Assembly (NCBI GenBank): GCA_902749685.1
Contig: CACVKW010000888.1
Location: 1 to 64,000, forward strand
Source: Olavius sp. associated proteobacterium Delta 1
GTDB lineage: Bacteria; Desulfobacterota; Desulfobacteria; Desulfobacterales; JAFDCJ01
Reading direction: 5' to 3'
DNA length: 64,000 nt
The first letter of the stretch is position 1. Each line of letters opens with the position of its first letter. Both the position numbers and the translations under genes were made by a program. Shown in pieces: positions 16,285 through 25,047 of the stretch. The notes beneath the pieces were generated by a model. That model did not search any database. It saw only the letters and a program-made list of their open reading frames with translations, and was not told the origin of the DNA.

Positions 16285-16605
16285 ATGTTTCGCAAAAAAG
16301 ATACCGCTGAATCACGCCAACTTATGGAAGGAATTGAATTAACGACCCTGGTTCACGGTGAAAAAACACTGATGGGCCAATTTAAAATTGCCAGAGGGTC
16401 CGCTATCCCGGCTCATTCCCATCCCCATGAACAAACCGGATTTATGATCTCCGGCAAGGTGCGCTTCAATGTCGATGGAGAGATTGTGGATGTGGAAACC
16501 GGGGATAGCTGGTGCCTGCCCGGCAACGTTGAGCATTCGGCAGAGGCACTGGAAGATTCGGTAGTTATAGAGGTTTTCTCACCGGTTCGTGAAGATTACC
16601 TCTGA
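16285..16605 (+). CDS. Small single-domain cupin protein
   Basis: 106 residues from the ATG at 16285, which has GAGGAG about 9 nt upstream; the ATG at 16270 lies on that site itself. Cupin motif 1 is PAHSHPHEQTGFMISGKVRF (His-x-His, Gln/Glu, then Gly-rich turn) and motif 2 is PGNVEHSAEAL, giving three metal-binding His. Such proteins bind a divalent metal; roles range from regulation to small dioxygenase or isomerase activity, and none can be assigned. The last 10 nt overlap the convergent TM2 gene. Confidence 0.87.
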   Translation: MFRKKDTAESRQLMEGIELTTLVHGEKTLMGQFKIARGSAIPAHSHPHEQTGFMISGKVRFNVDGEIVDVETGDSWCLPGNVEHSAEALEDSVVIEVFSPVREDYL

Positions 16606-16997
16606 CTATTAATCAGCGTAATCTGATCATTCAGCGTCCAAAAATCGTAGATGATCCCGATTCCAAGGAATCCCGCGGTCAGCAGGTACAATATTCCGCT
16701 GATCCATTTTCCCATATACATGCGGTGGATACCCAATATCCCCAGAAATGTCAGCAGAATCCAGGCGACATTATAATCGATGCTGCCTTCTCTGAATCTT
16801 AGGTCCGCCCTGCGGTCCATGCCGGGTATCAAAAACAAATCGATGATCCAGCCGATGAAAAACAAACCCAGGGTAAAAAAATAAATGGTTCCGGATATGG
16901 GATTTCCGTAATAAAATCGATGGGATCCCGTAAAGCCAAAAATCCACAATATGTAGCCAATAGTTTTGCGGTGGGTGTCGTTGTTGCCGTTGCTCAA
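16596..16997 (-). CDS. Protein with two TM2 domains
   Basis: 133 residues. Two similar halves each have a helical hairpin with the TM2 signature: IFGFTGSHRFYYGNPISGTIYF followed by GLFFIGWIIDLFLIP, and FLGILGIHRMYMGKWISGILYL followed by GFLGIGIIYDFWTLND. It is an inner-membrane protein of unknown function. The start is TTG at 16997 behind GGGGA. The conserved 5' element lies just upstream. Confidence 0.88.
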   Translation of the reverse strand: MSNGNNDTHRKTIGYILWIFGFTGSHRFYYGNPISGTIYFFTLGLFFIGWIIDLFLIPGMDRRADLRFREGSIDYNVAWILLTFLGILGIHRMYMGKWISGILYLLTAGFLGIGIIYDFWTLNDQITLINSQR

Positions 16998-17006
16998 TTC
17001 AATTTC

Positions 17007-17039
17007 CCCTAATTACTGCGACCTGAAAATAGCACATCC
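17007..17039 (-). promoter_or_regulatory. Conserved 5' element, copy 2 (upstream of the TM2 gene)
   Basis: On the minus strand this reads ATGTGCTATTTTCAGG followed by TCGCAGTAATTAGGGG, ending about 10 nt before the TTG start. It matches the trmO and yejB-like copies strongly in the TGTGCTATTTT core and the TAATTA end. Confidence 0.45.
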
Positions 17040-17125
17040 AGGGTTGAAGGTTGTTTTTTGGAATCTGAAGAAACTTGTTAGACCTATTCTTCGGTAGCTT
17101 AATTACGTTATGCTGCGCATATTTT

Positions 17126-17497
17126 TTATGTTTTTTTCCAGCTGCGCTTGTAGATAATAGATCCATAAATTACAACATTAATCACGATAACCATCATGGC
17201 TAATATAAATTGCACATTGCGGGTAAGACCGGCCGGGTAAAGGACCGGCAACAGATAGGTTGCCACAAAATCACCCGCATAAGCGCCCTGCCCTCCTTTT
17301 ATTCGGAGCCAGTTCTCCAGCGGGGTCAGCGGACAGATTCCACCGGTATATTCAATCCAGACCGCCCACAAGAAAGCCGGAAGATGCAGCCAGATTGTCC
17401 AGCGCCACCAAATAGCCAAAACCGCCCCCAGTACGGCAAAAATTACAAACGCCAGATGAATCAATACGACGATATCTGCAAAGATGCCGTAAGGCAT
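17126..17497 (-). CDS. DUF2784 membrane protein
   Basis: 123 residues with about four transmembrane helices. It matches DUF2784 in full: ADIVVLIHLAFVIFAVLGAVL, then WTIWLHLPAFLWAVWIEYTGGICPLTPLENWLR with the family's invariant CPLTPLEN, then YLLPVLYPAGL near the third helix. Function is unknown. It stands between the TM2 and PAP2 genes on the same strand with ordinary spacing. Confidence 0.9.
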   Translation of the reverse strand: MPYGIFADIVVLIHLAFVIFAVLGAVLAIWWRWTIWLHLPAFLWAVWIEYTGGICPLTPLENWLRIKGGQGAYAGDFVATYLLPVLYPAGLTRNVQFILAMMVIVINVVIYGSIIYKRSWKKT

Positions 17498-17587
17498 GAT
17501 CTAACTATTCGAATTATTCTATTTGCTGAAAATCAATTAAATTCCTTATGGTAAATCCAAAATCACCAATCCAAATTCTAAAATCTT

Positions 17588-18478
17588 TTAAAGTTCTTTA
17601 TCCGCCAGCCTCAATCTCACAAACATCCAGGGTGCCCCCACACCTCCCCATAACCCCACCAGAGCATACCGGGTAAAGCGGAACAGGCCGGCAGGCTCCA
17701 AACCACTGAAGGCAAATTTTAAACCGCCCCACAGGCCAAAAAGGACGGTAACGCCCAGCAGGTAGGCAATCGCCCTTTTCGACCAGGTGCTTTCGCAAGA
17801 AAACCTGACAAACCGTCTCTCCAGAACGAATCCTGTACAGACTCCCATTAAAACAGAAGCCATGGAAAGGACGTATTTATCACCGGTAGGATTCAGCAAA
17901 ACTAATACAAGTGGTCCGAACAATGAGATTAACAGTTGCCAGGCAAAGCCTTTCTCAATCAACCAATTTTCTACTCGGGGTGCCAACATTAGAAACAATA
18001 TCAGAATTATGCCGCCAAGCAGGTAGCCGCCGAAAAGATCCGTTGGGAAATGAACCCCCAGGTAGACTCGTGAGAGCGGAATACCGACCATCAGAAAACC
18101 GGCGATCAGCCAGAATATTGCCTTGCCGGACCTGGCTGCCAGAAATCCCCAGATAGCCACGGCATTCTGAGTATGGCCGCTGGGTAGCCCCCCTCCGCTG
18201 GCATGCACAATGGATTGGACCCGTTGATCGTAGGTAAACGGACGGGGTTGATCTGCCACCACTTTGGCAATTGCATTTATGTAAGCCGAAAATAAAAGCA
18301 AAAAAAACAGGCGTGAGCCTGCGCGGCGATCAATACACCAATAATAAAGGGGCATAAAAATCAGGTAAAAAGTTTCATCTCCCAGAAAAGTTAAAGCTTT
18401 AAACGGGAGATCAAGGGTTGGACTGAACTGTTGGATCCAAAGAATAACCTGAATACCCCAATCTAATAAACTGGCCAC
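17588..18478 (-). CDS. PAP2-superfamily membrane phosphatase
   Basis: 296 residues with several membrane helices. The three acid-phosphatase motifs are complete: KVVADQPRP (K-x6-RP), GGLPSGHTQ (PSGH) and SRVYLGVHFPTDLFGG (SR-x5-H-x3-D), placing the catalytic His residues at the periplasmic face. Members dephosphorylate undecaprenyl pyrophosphate, phosphatidate or related lipids. The C-terminal ~110 residues form extra helices seen in larger PAP2 proteins. The start is GTG at 18478. With the PlsB-like acyltransferase upstream it suggests lipid work in this neighbourhood. Confidence 0.9.
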   Translation of the reverse strand: MASLLDWGIQVILWIQQFSPTLDLPFKALTFLGDETFYLIFMPLYYWCIDRRAGSRLFFLLLFSAYINAIAKVVADQPRPFTYDQRVQSIVHASGGGLPSGHTQNAVAIWGFLAARSGKAIFWLIAGFLMVGIPLSRVYLGVHFPTDLFGGYLLGGIILILFLMLAPRVENWLIEKGFAWQLLISLFGPLVLVLLNPTGDKYVLSMASVLMGVCTGFVLERRFVRFSCESTWSKRAIAYLLGVTVLFGLWGGLKFAFSGLEPAGLFRFTRYALVGLWGGVGAPWMFVRLRLADKEL

Positions 18479-18692
18479 GGATTGCTTCCTTGATAGGGTT
18501 GAGGGAATTGGGTGGAATAATAAACACGAAAAATAGAATAATTAGTGTTACTTATATTGGCGAATATGGCCCTTGAGTTAATGAGATGGAGGTTAAAAAC
18601 GACAGAATTCCTCAAATATTCAATCTTCATTCTTCATTCTTCAATTGCGAGAAAACCATATACATCGGGCAATTGTACGGCGCTTCTTTCTT

Positions 18693-19466
18693 TCATTCCT
18701 CCGAATGTTTCACCCCCGGCGGTTGCCACCGAATAACCTGGTTCTGATAGTCAATGGTGTACTGTACGTTTTTTAGAAAATTCATTCCCAACTGGCCGCT
18801 GTAGGAGGTTGCCGGACCTTCGTGGACAATAATCAGAACGGCGGCCTTTTCCATATTGAAGGGTCCGACTTTAAAGTAGTTTACCCGACCCGATTCAACC
18901 TGAATATTTTGGCCGCCGGCAGTTTGGGCCAGCCCCTTTTTTAGGGTAACGATGTTTAACCGGTCGGCAACATCGCGATGCAGAACGATTTGTGAGGCCC
19001 CGGTATCCAGCAGCAAATTAACAACCAGCTCGACGCCGTTATTCGCCAGTGTTACCGGGACCAGAACGCGATTACCGTCGACGATGACACTGGTTTGCAT
19101 CGTTTCCATCAATTTTTGTTTGGCACTTTCGGCCTTTCTTCTTTTTTCCTCTTCCTCTGCCGCTTGGACTTCCTGCAATTGTTGATTCAGACGAAGCAGC
19201 TTTTCCTGCTCCTGCCGCTGAATTTGCTCACGCTCTTTTTGCAGCGCCTGCGATTTGTCCTGCTCGGAGAGGTTATCATATTTCTCGCGATAAACCTGAA
19301 CTTGATCCTGGTATGCTTCGGGTACTTTGCTAAGGTCGTCAACATAAAAAACCCGGCCTTGCTGATCAACATATTTGTAAAACTCCGAGTACGAATTCGG
19401 CGCCAGATACAGCCACCCCAAAATGACAACAAGTGGTATAAATAAGTATTTAAAGTGGATATCCAT
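18693..19466 (-). CDS. Exported DUF4124 + coiled coil + retropepsin-like aspartic protease
   Basis: 257 residues. A signal or anchor helix covers residues 5-22. A DUF4124-like module follows (EFYKYVDQQGRVFYVDDLSKVP). A glutamine-rich coiled coil runs from about 65 to 118 (REQIQRQEQEKLLRLNQQ...). Then comes a single retropepsin-like domain with LLLDTGASQIVLHRDVADRL (catalytic D-T-G at about residue 155-157) and the end LGMNFLKNVQYTIDYQNQVI. With one D-T-G it must dimerise to be active, and the coiled coil could bring this about. It probably acts in the periplasm as a membrane-tethered protease with unknown substrate. The PlsB-like gene lies 30 nt upstream on the same strand. Confidence 0.85.
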   Translation of the reverse strand: MDIHFKYLFIPLVVILGWLYLAPNSYSEFYKYVDQQGRVFYVDDLSKVPEAYQDQVQVYREKYDNLSEQDKSQALQKEREQIQRQEQEKLLRLNQQLQEVQAAEEEEKRRKAESAKQKLMETMQTSVIVDGNRVLVPVTLANNGVELVVNLLLDTGASQIVLHRDVADRLNIVTLKKGLAQTAGGQNIQVESGRVNYFKVGPFNMEKAAVLIIVHEGPATSYSGQLGMNFLKNVQYTIDYQNQVIRWQPPGVKHSEE

Positions 19467-19496
19467 TGAAAATAATTCTTGGCTTAATTTTTCCGG

Positions 19497-20924
19497 TCAC
19501 ACAGGTTTTTGAGCATTCGGCAGCCAGTGCACGATTGAATTCGCGTAATAAGCCAGCACGTCGCGCTCTGCGTCAACCGGTTTGTAAAGCCCGTCGGTTT
19601 CTGTAACCAGTCTTCTCAATGTTAGCATATTTAATGCGTTTATTGTAGTTTCAACGCGGCTGTCGGTGGTGAAATATAGCGGAGCGCCCTGCAAGCGAAG
19701 TTCCTCGATTAGCCGGTTGGTTTGGGATTCCACTTCAGAAGCGCTCAGGCCCCGTCGATTATCATTTTTAATAACCGTGGACACCAATGATATCGGCAAA
19801 ATTGGAATGACCTTTTTAATGGCTGCCATAAGCTGATCGGCCAGTTTAGCGACTTCCCGGAATCTGGGGCTGCGTTCCATCCCGCTAAAATCGATCTGCA
19901 AATTACGGCAGTATTGCCGCATGGAGATTGGAGGACCGAAATTAACACAGGCATACCCGAAACGCTGCCAGCGGCTCATTACCATCAATATCAGGCTGCG
20001 CAGCATAAAGCGCAGGGTTGTCCGAATGACAAACCACTTACTGCGTTTGGCTGCTTCAGCATCCAGGGTTCGCAACTGGCTGCGATCCTCCAGCGTGCGG
20101 TCGTAATTGATTCCGACTGGAATAAAGATAATGTCGCGATCCGCTTCCGGCGTATAGTTGCGCAGCATATAGTCCAAAACACCTAATTTCGATTTTTGCA
20201 GACGGCCATCGCGACTCAATCCGCCTTCCGGGAAAACCGCCTGGCAAACGCCTTCTTTCGTGGCCATGTGGATATAGCGTTCCAGTACCCGCCTATATAA
20301 AGCGTTGCCCGATTTTCGACGGACAAAGTAAGCACCCATGGCCCGAATTAAGGTCTGCAGCGGCCAGATCTTGGCCCACTCACCGACCGCATAGGATAGC
20401 GCGGTCCTTTCGGCTGCTAGAAATGAGACCAGCAGGTAATCCATGTTACTGCGATGGTTCATTACGAAAACCACCGTGGAATTAGAGTCAATGTTTTTAA
20501 ACGCCTCATCTTCGCTAAAACCGATGTGCACCCGGTAAAGCAGCTTGGCAATTCTTTTGGATAACCAGTAGCCGAAGCGAAAATACAGGTAAGCATTAAA
20601 AGAAGGGACAATTTCTTTAGCGTAGGCGATAACTTCGGCCTGTACAATCTCGCGCGGGCATTCCCGTTTGACCGCCTCTTGCTGAACCGCTTCGATAACT
20701 TTAGGATCATATACGAGACGATCAATCAGCACCTGCCGTTTGGTTATCTGAAACGGCTTAATCTGAATATCCAGCCGCGTGCTGATTTCATCGATGACCC
20801 GATTAATCCGACGACGCAAAATCCAGCGGGTGCTGGGAATTAAGACGCGGTCCAAAACGGCCCATATTGCTATTGCCAGCAGCAAAAGAAACAGCCATAT
20901 CGCAATGGTAATTTGACCACTCAT
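19497..20924 (-). CDS. PlsB-like glycerol-3-phosphate/lysophosphatidate acyltransferase
   Basis: 475 residues, shorter than E. coli PlsB (about 800). One N-terminal membrane helix (residues 4-28) is followed by the acyltransferase domain. The catalytic H-x4-D is FVMNHRSNMDYLLVS. Further motifs are the glycerol-phosphate-binding VFPEGGLSRDGRLQ and the IFIPVGINYDRTLEDR block characteristic of the PlsB branch. The C-terminal part (SASEVESQTNRLIEELR onward) resembles the PlsB tail. It should acylate glycerol-3-phosphate or a lysophospholipid at the inner membrane. It is first of a minus-strand pair with the DUF4124-protease gene. Confidence 0.85.
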   Translation of the reverse strand: MSGQITIAIWLFLLLLAIAIWAVLDRVLIPSTRWILRRRINRVIDEISTRLDIQIKPFQITKRQVLIDRLVYDPKVIEAVQQEAVKRECPREIVQAEVIAYAKEIVPSFNAYLYFRFGYWLSKRIAKLLYRVHIGFSEDEAFKNIDSNSTVVFVMNHRSNMDYLLVSFLAAERTALSYAVGEWAKIWPLQTLIRAMGAYFVRRKSGNALYRRVLERYIHMATKEGVCQAVFPEGGLSRDGRLQKSKLGVLDYMLRNYTPEADRDIIFIPVGINYDRTLEDRSQLRTLDAEAAKRSKWFVIRTTLRFMLRSLILMVMSRWQRFGYACVNFGPPISMRQYCRNLQIDFSGMERSPRFREVAKLADQLMAAIKKVIPILPISLVSTVIKNDNRRGLSASEVESQTNRLIEELRLQGAPLYFTTDSRVETTINALNMLTLRRLVTETDGLYKPVDAERDVLAYYANSIVHWLPNAQKPV

Positions 20925-21321
20925 AGATTTTGACTCATAATATCATAATCTGCCGTAGCAATGATTCGGACATTGCATGTTTGCAAAGCAAAGAAGAATG
21001 GTTAATTTTTTTTTTTGGTGATATGATGAAAAAATACCAGATCTTGATACCCTATGAAACTGATATTCACAAATCGATGGCGACTCCTCTACTGGGTTGC
21101 GGCGCACAATGTCCACACATTTAAGGCTATTATAGACATAATATCGGCTTTAATCAAAGAAGATTTTTCCGGAATTCATCAGCTCCAAACTTCCAGATGA
21201 CGGAGCCAAGCGACATCCACAAATATTCAATTTGCAATCTTCAATTTTTGATACCGCCTCCGGCGGATTCGGGTTAGGGTCTATCACCGCAACTAAGCGT
21301 AAATTGAATCAAGGTAAAATT
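20925..21321. other. Spacer between divergent genes with copy 2 of the GACGGAG repeat
   Basis: The spacer between the PlsB-like gene and the first peptide-binding protein. At 21199-21248 it holds GACGGAGCCAAGCGACATCC and the following ATTCAA words, matching 914-965. A T10 run is at 21007-21016. No conserved frame is seen; the peptide 20930-21124 has no family likeness. Confidence 0.55.
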
Positions 21322-23079
21322 ATGCGAAATTTGATTGTCCTGTTGATCCTTTTGGTCTGCACATCGGCTTATGCAACGGATTTCTTTCCCGGTCCGGGAT
21401 GGCGGGATGAACCGAATCCATTTGCAAGCCCCGATGCAGAAATAGGCGGTGAGATATCTTTGTACCTGGCTCAATACCCTAAAAGCCTGAATTACTATCT
21501 GGACATCAGCTTCCAAGCCTCACAGATATTTGGTACGATGTATGAAACACTTTTGACGACGCATCCGGCCACCCTTGATTATGAACCCGGTATTGCTGAA
21601 AAATGGTCCATATCCGAAGATAAAAAAACATTTACTTTTTATATCGATAAAGCGGCCAAATGGAGTGATGGACGCCCCATAACCGCACGTGATATTAAAT
21701 GGACCTATGATATGATTATGGACCCTAAAAACCTCACCGGTCCGCACAAAGTCGAGATGGAACGTTTCCTACCGCCGGTGGTCGTCGATGATTACACCAT
21801 ACGCTTTAGCGCCCGCGATGTTCACTGGAAAAACCTGGGGGCGGCCGGCCAGTTTCTGATAATGCCCAAGCATGCCTTCGAGGCCTTGGATTTTAATAAA
21901 ATAAATTTTGAATTTCCTGTGGTTTCAGGCCCATACCGTATCGGCCAGATAGACGAGGGCATTTTCGTAACCCTGGAGCGACGGGAAGATTGGTGGGCCG
22001 GGAACTATAAACGAAATCAGGGCACCGGCAATTTCCAGGTCTTAAAATATAAATTCTTCGCTGAAAATGAAAATGCCTTTGAAGCATTTAAAAAAGGGGA
22101 AATTGATTTTTACCCCGTGCATACATCACGGCTGTGGGTTAACGAGACCAAAGGCGCAAGGTTTTCCAAAAACTGGATTATTAAACAAAAAGTTTACAAC
22201 TACGACCCGCTTGGATTTCAGGGGTTTGCGATGAACATTCGCAAACCACCCTTTGACGATTTGCGGGTGCGCCAAGCCATGGCCCATCTGATCGATCGCA
22301 GAAAAATGAACAGCACCTTGATGTACAACCAGTACTTTCTGCACAAGTCTTTTCATGAAGATCTATATAGCAAGGACCATCCAAATCCGAACCCGCTCTT
22401 TGAAATGGACAAATCCAAAGCCCGCCGGCTTCTTGGCGAAGCGGGCTGGATTGCCAATCGCCAAACCGGCATTTTAGAAAAGAAGGGCCGGCAGTTTACA
22501 TTTGAATTTTTAACCCGCAGCGCAACCTCTGAAAAATTTTTAGCGATCTTCACTGAGGACCTTAAAGATGTCGGTATTCAATTGAAGATAAATAAAAAGG
22601 ATTGGGCCGCCTGGGCGCGGGATATGGATGAGTTTAACTTTCAAATGACCTGGGCCGCCTGGAGCTCTTCAATTTTTAAAGACCCGGAAGGCATGTGGTC
22701 TTCTAAAGAAGCCGATCGAAAGAGCGGCAGCAATATTACCGGCTTTAAAAACGACCGGGTCGACGGACTGATCGAAAAACAAAAATCCATTTTTGATGTC
22801 AAGCAACGCAATCAGATAAATCGGGAGATCGATCAAATCATTTACCAGCAAGTCCCCTATGTCTTGCTGTGGAATATAAACTATCATCGACTGTTGTATT
22901 GGAACAAATTCGGAACGCCGGATTGGGTGGAACCGAAATACGGCAGTGAATTCAGTCCAATTTTGTATTGGTGGCTGGACGAAGATTCCCTGGCTGATCT
23001 TCAGGATGCGATGCAGAATAAGTCTGCGCTTCCGCCAAAGCCACCTTCCATATACTTTGATAAATTGTATGAGGAGTAG
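21322..23079 (+). CDS. Peptide ABC transporter periplasmic binding protein (SBP family 5), first copy
   Basis: 585 residues from the ATG at 21322 (AAGG 10 nt upstream), which places the signal peptide MRNLIVLLILLVCTSAYA right at the start. The mature protein is a family-5 solute-binding protein: YETLLTTHPATLDYEPGIAEKWS, ITARDIKWTYDMIM, VSGPYRIGQI, then DDLRVRQAMAHLIDRRKMN. It is YejA-like in its long FFPGPGWRDEPNPFASPDAEIGG lead. It binds oligopeptides or related cargo in the periplasm. It begins a five-gene plus-strand unit (SBP, SBP, yejB, yejE, yejF-like); the next gene starts 8 nt downstream. Confidence 0.92.
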   Translation: MRNLIVLLILLVCTSAYATDFFPGPGWRDEPNPFASPDAEIGGEISLYLAQYPKSLNYYLDISFQASQIFGTMYETLLTTHPATLDYEPGIAEKWSISEDKKTFTFYIDKAAKWSDGRPITARDIKWTYDMIMDPKNLTGPHKVEMERFLPPVVVDDYTIRFSARDVHWKNLGAAGQFLIMPKHAFEALDFNKINFEFPVVSGPYRIGQIDEGIFVTLERREDWWAGNYKRNQGTGNFQVLKYKFFAENENAFEAFKKGEIDFYPVHTSRLWVNETKGARFSKNWIIKQKVYNYDPLGFQGFAMNIRKPPFDDLRVRQAMAHLIDRRKMNSTLMYNQYFLHKSFHEDLYSKDHPNPNPLFEMDKSKARRLLGEAGWIANRQTGILEKKGRQFTFEFLTRSATSEKFLAIFTEDLKDVGIQLKINKKDWAAWARDMDEFNFQMTWAAWSSSIFKDPEGMWSSKEADRKSGSNITGFKNDRVDGLIEKQKSIFDVKQRNQINREIDQIIYQQVPYVLLWNINYHRLLYWNKFGTPDWVEPKYGSEFSPILYWWLDEDSLADLQDAMQNKSALPPKPPSIYFDKLYEE

Positions 23080-23087
23080 GTAAAACG

Positions 23088-24935
23088 ATGGATCACAAAA
23101 TGGTATTTAAAATATTTCTGGTATTGATGTTGGCATTGATTACCGCAGACTCCAGTTGGTCCGGTCAGAAAATAAAGATCACCCACGCCCTAGCCATGGC
23201 GGGTTCGCCCAAATACGCCGAAGACTTTAAACATTTCGATTATGCCAACCCCAACGCGCCCAAAGGCGGGAATATAAAATTGGGAGCTGTCGGTACATTT
23301 GACAGTTTGAATCCGTTTATCATCAGGGGCGTGCCGGCCACAGGTATCGGCCTAATATACGATACCTTAACGGTTCAATCACTGGATGAGCCGTTCACCC
23401 AGTACGGCTTAATTGCCGCAAAAATCGAACTGCCCCAAGACCGATCCTGGGTGATTTATCATATTAATTCTAAAGCCATATTTCATGATGGCGCCTCGAT
23501 CACGGCCGCGGATGTTGTATTCTCCTTTAACCTGCTCATGGAAAAAGGCGATCCGATGTATAGCAAATACTGGGCTGATGTAAAGAAGGTTGAAGCATTG
23601 GACGATCTAAGGGTCAAATTTTATTTGGGCGACAAGACAAACCCTGAGCTGGCTTTAATTATCGGACAAATACAAGTCATGCCGAAACATTACTGGGAGA
23701 GCCGTGATTTTACGCAACCCGGCCTGGAGGTTCCCATCGCAAGCGGACCCTATAAGGTTCTGGAGTTTAAACCCGGTCGGTCCATAACCTACCAACGTCA
23801 CGATGACTACTGGGCTAAAGATCATCCGGTAAATAAAGGACGGTATAATTTTGATACGATGACTTATGACTACTATAGAGATCCAACGGTGTCACTGCAC
23901 GCCTTTAAAGCAGGTGAGTATGATTTTCGCCAGGAAAATAGTTCAAGAGCATGGGCCACCGCTTACACCGGCCCTCCGTTTGACGCCGGGTTCATCATAA
24001 AAGAAGAAATCGACAATGATGTGAATCAGGGCATGCAAGGTTTTGTTTTCAACACTCGTCGAGACCTGTTTAAGGATAGAAAAGTCAGAGAAGCGCTGAC
24101 ATACGCCTTTGATTTTGAATGGACCAATAAGACTCTTTTTTTTGGGCAGTACACCCGCAGCAAAAGTTATTTCTCAAATTCGGAACTGGCTGCCAGCGGG
24201 CTGCCCGGTCCGGGGGAATTAAAAATTCTCGAATCCTACCGGGATCAATTACCCGGCGAAGTATTTGATAAAGCCTATCAACCGCCTGAAACAGACGGCT
24301 CCGGCAATATCCGCAGCAATATCAGAAAAGCGCTGCGGTTGTTGAAACAGGCCGGATGGAAAATCCAGGGCAAGAAACTGGTTAATAAAAAAAGCGGCGA
24401 CCCCTTTATTCTGGAACTTTTGCTCATCGATCCGGCTTTCGAACGGGTAGCGCTGCCATTTAAAAAAAACCTGTCGCGTTTGGGGATAGAGATGAATATT
24501 CGCGTCGTAGACACGGCCCAGTTCATCAATCGGCGCCGGGATTTTGATTTTGACATGATCGTCGCCAGAATTCCTCAATCTGAATCACCGGGCAATGAAC
24601 AAAGAGAATACTGGGGGTCCAGTGCCGCTGATATAACCGGTACAAGCAATTATGCCGGAATCAAAAACCCGGTGATCGACGATATTATCGAACAGGTAAC
24701 CTCAGCGCCTGGCCGGGATGAGCTGGTATATACAACCCGCGCACTTGATCGTGTTCTGCTATGGGGATATTATGTCATTCCCCAGTGGCACATCGCCAAG
24801 TACCGTGTGGCCTACTGGAATAAGTTCTCAAGGCCGAAAATAACGGCGCGCTATTCACTGGGGTTTGACACCTGGTGGATCGACGCTGGTAAGAATGCAA
24901 AATTACTTGATTTCAAGGGAAATCTCAAAAATTAA
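23088..24935 (+). CDS. yejA: Peptide ABC transporter binding protein, YejA-like (second copy)
   Basis: 615 residues. The signal peptide covers about 1-25 (KIFLVLMLALITADSSWS). The YejA signature HFDYANPNAPKGGNIKLG follows, with GTFDSLNPFI and the family-5 features ITAADVVFSFN and VREALTYAFDFEWTNKTLF. YejA-type proteins bring peptides and peptide-nucleotide compounds such as microcin C to the YejBEF importer. It differs strongly from the preceding binding protein, so the two probably bind different cargo. The ATG follows GAGGAGTAGG. Confidence 0.93.
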   Translation: MDHKMVFKIFLVLMLALITADSSWSGQKIKITHALAMAGSPKYAEDFKHFDYANPNAPKGGNIKLGAVGTFDSLNPFIIRGVPATGIGLIYDTLTVQSLDEPFTQYGLIAAKIELPQDRSWVIYHINSKAIFHDGASITAADVVFSFNLLMEKGDPMYSKYWADVKKVEALDDLRVKFYLGDKTNPELALIIGQIQVMPKHYWESRDFTQPGLEVPIASGPYKVLEFKPGRSITYQRHDDYWAKDHPVNKGRYNFDTMTYDYYRDPTVSLHAFKAGEYDFRQENSSRAWATAYTGPPFDAGFIIKEEIDNDVNQGMQGFVFNTRRDLFKDRKVREALTYAFDFEWTNKTLFFGQYTRSKSYFSNSELAASGLPGPGELKILESYRDQLPGEVFDKAYQPPETDGSGNIRSNIRKALRLLKQAGWKIQGKKLVNKKSGDPFILELLLIDPAFERVALPFKKNLSRLGIEMNIRVVDTAQFINRRRDFDFDMIVARIPQSESPGNEQREYWGSSAADITGTSNYAGIKNPVIDDIIEQVTSAPGRDELVYTTRALDRVLLWGYYVIPQWHIAKYRVAYWNKFSRPKITARYSLGFDTWWIDAGKNAKLLDFKGNLKN

Positions 24936-25047
24936 TACCTGGATTTTAGCGCAACGATAATCGCGCCAGGTCAATTGCGGAAACTTGACCTCGAACTTCA
25001 CCAAGGATTATTTTCGTGCAAAATTCAGGTAACCGTCCTGAAAACGA

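Noticed and set aside
20930..21124. 64-codon frame between the PlsB-like gene and the first binding protein
   Set aside because: No family resemblance, no ribosome binding site, and it overlaps a poly-T stretch typical of spacer DNA.
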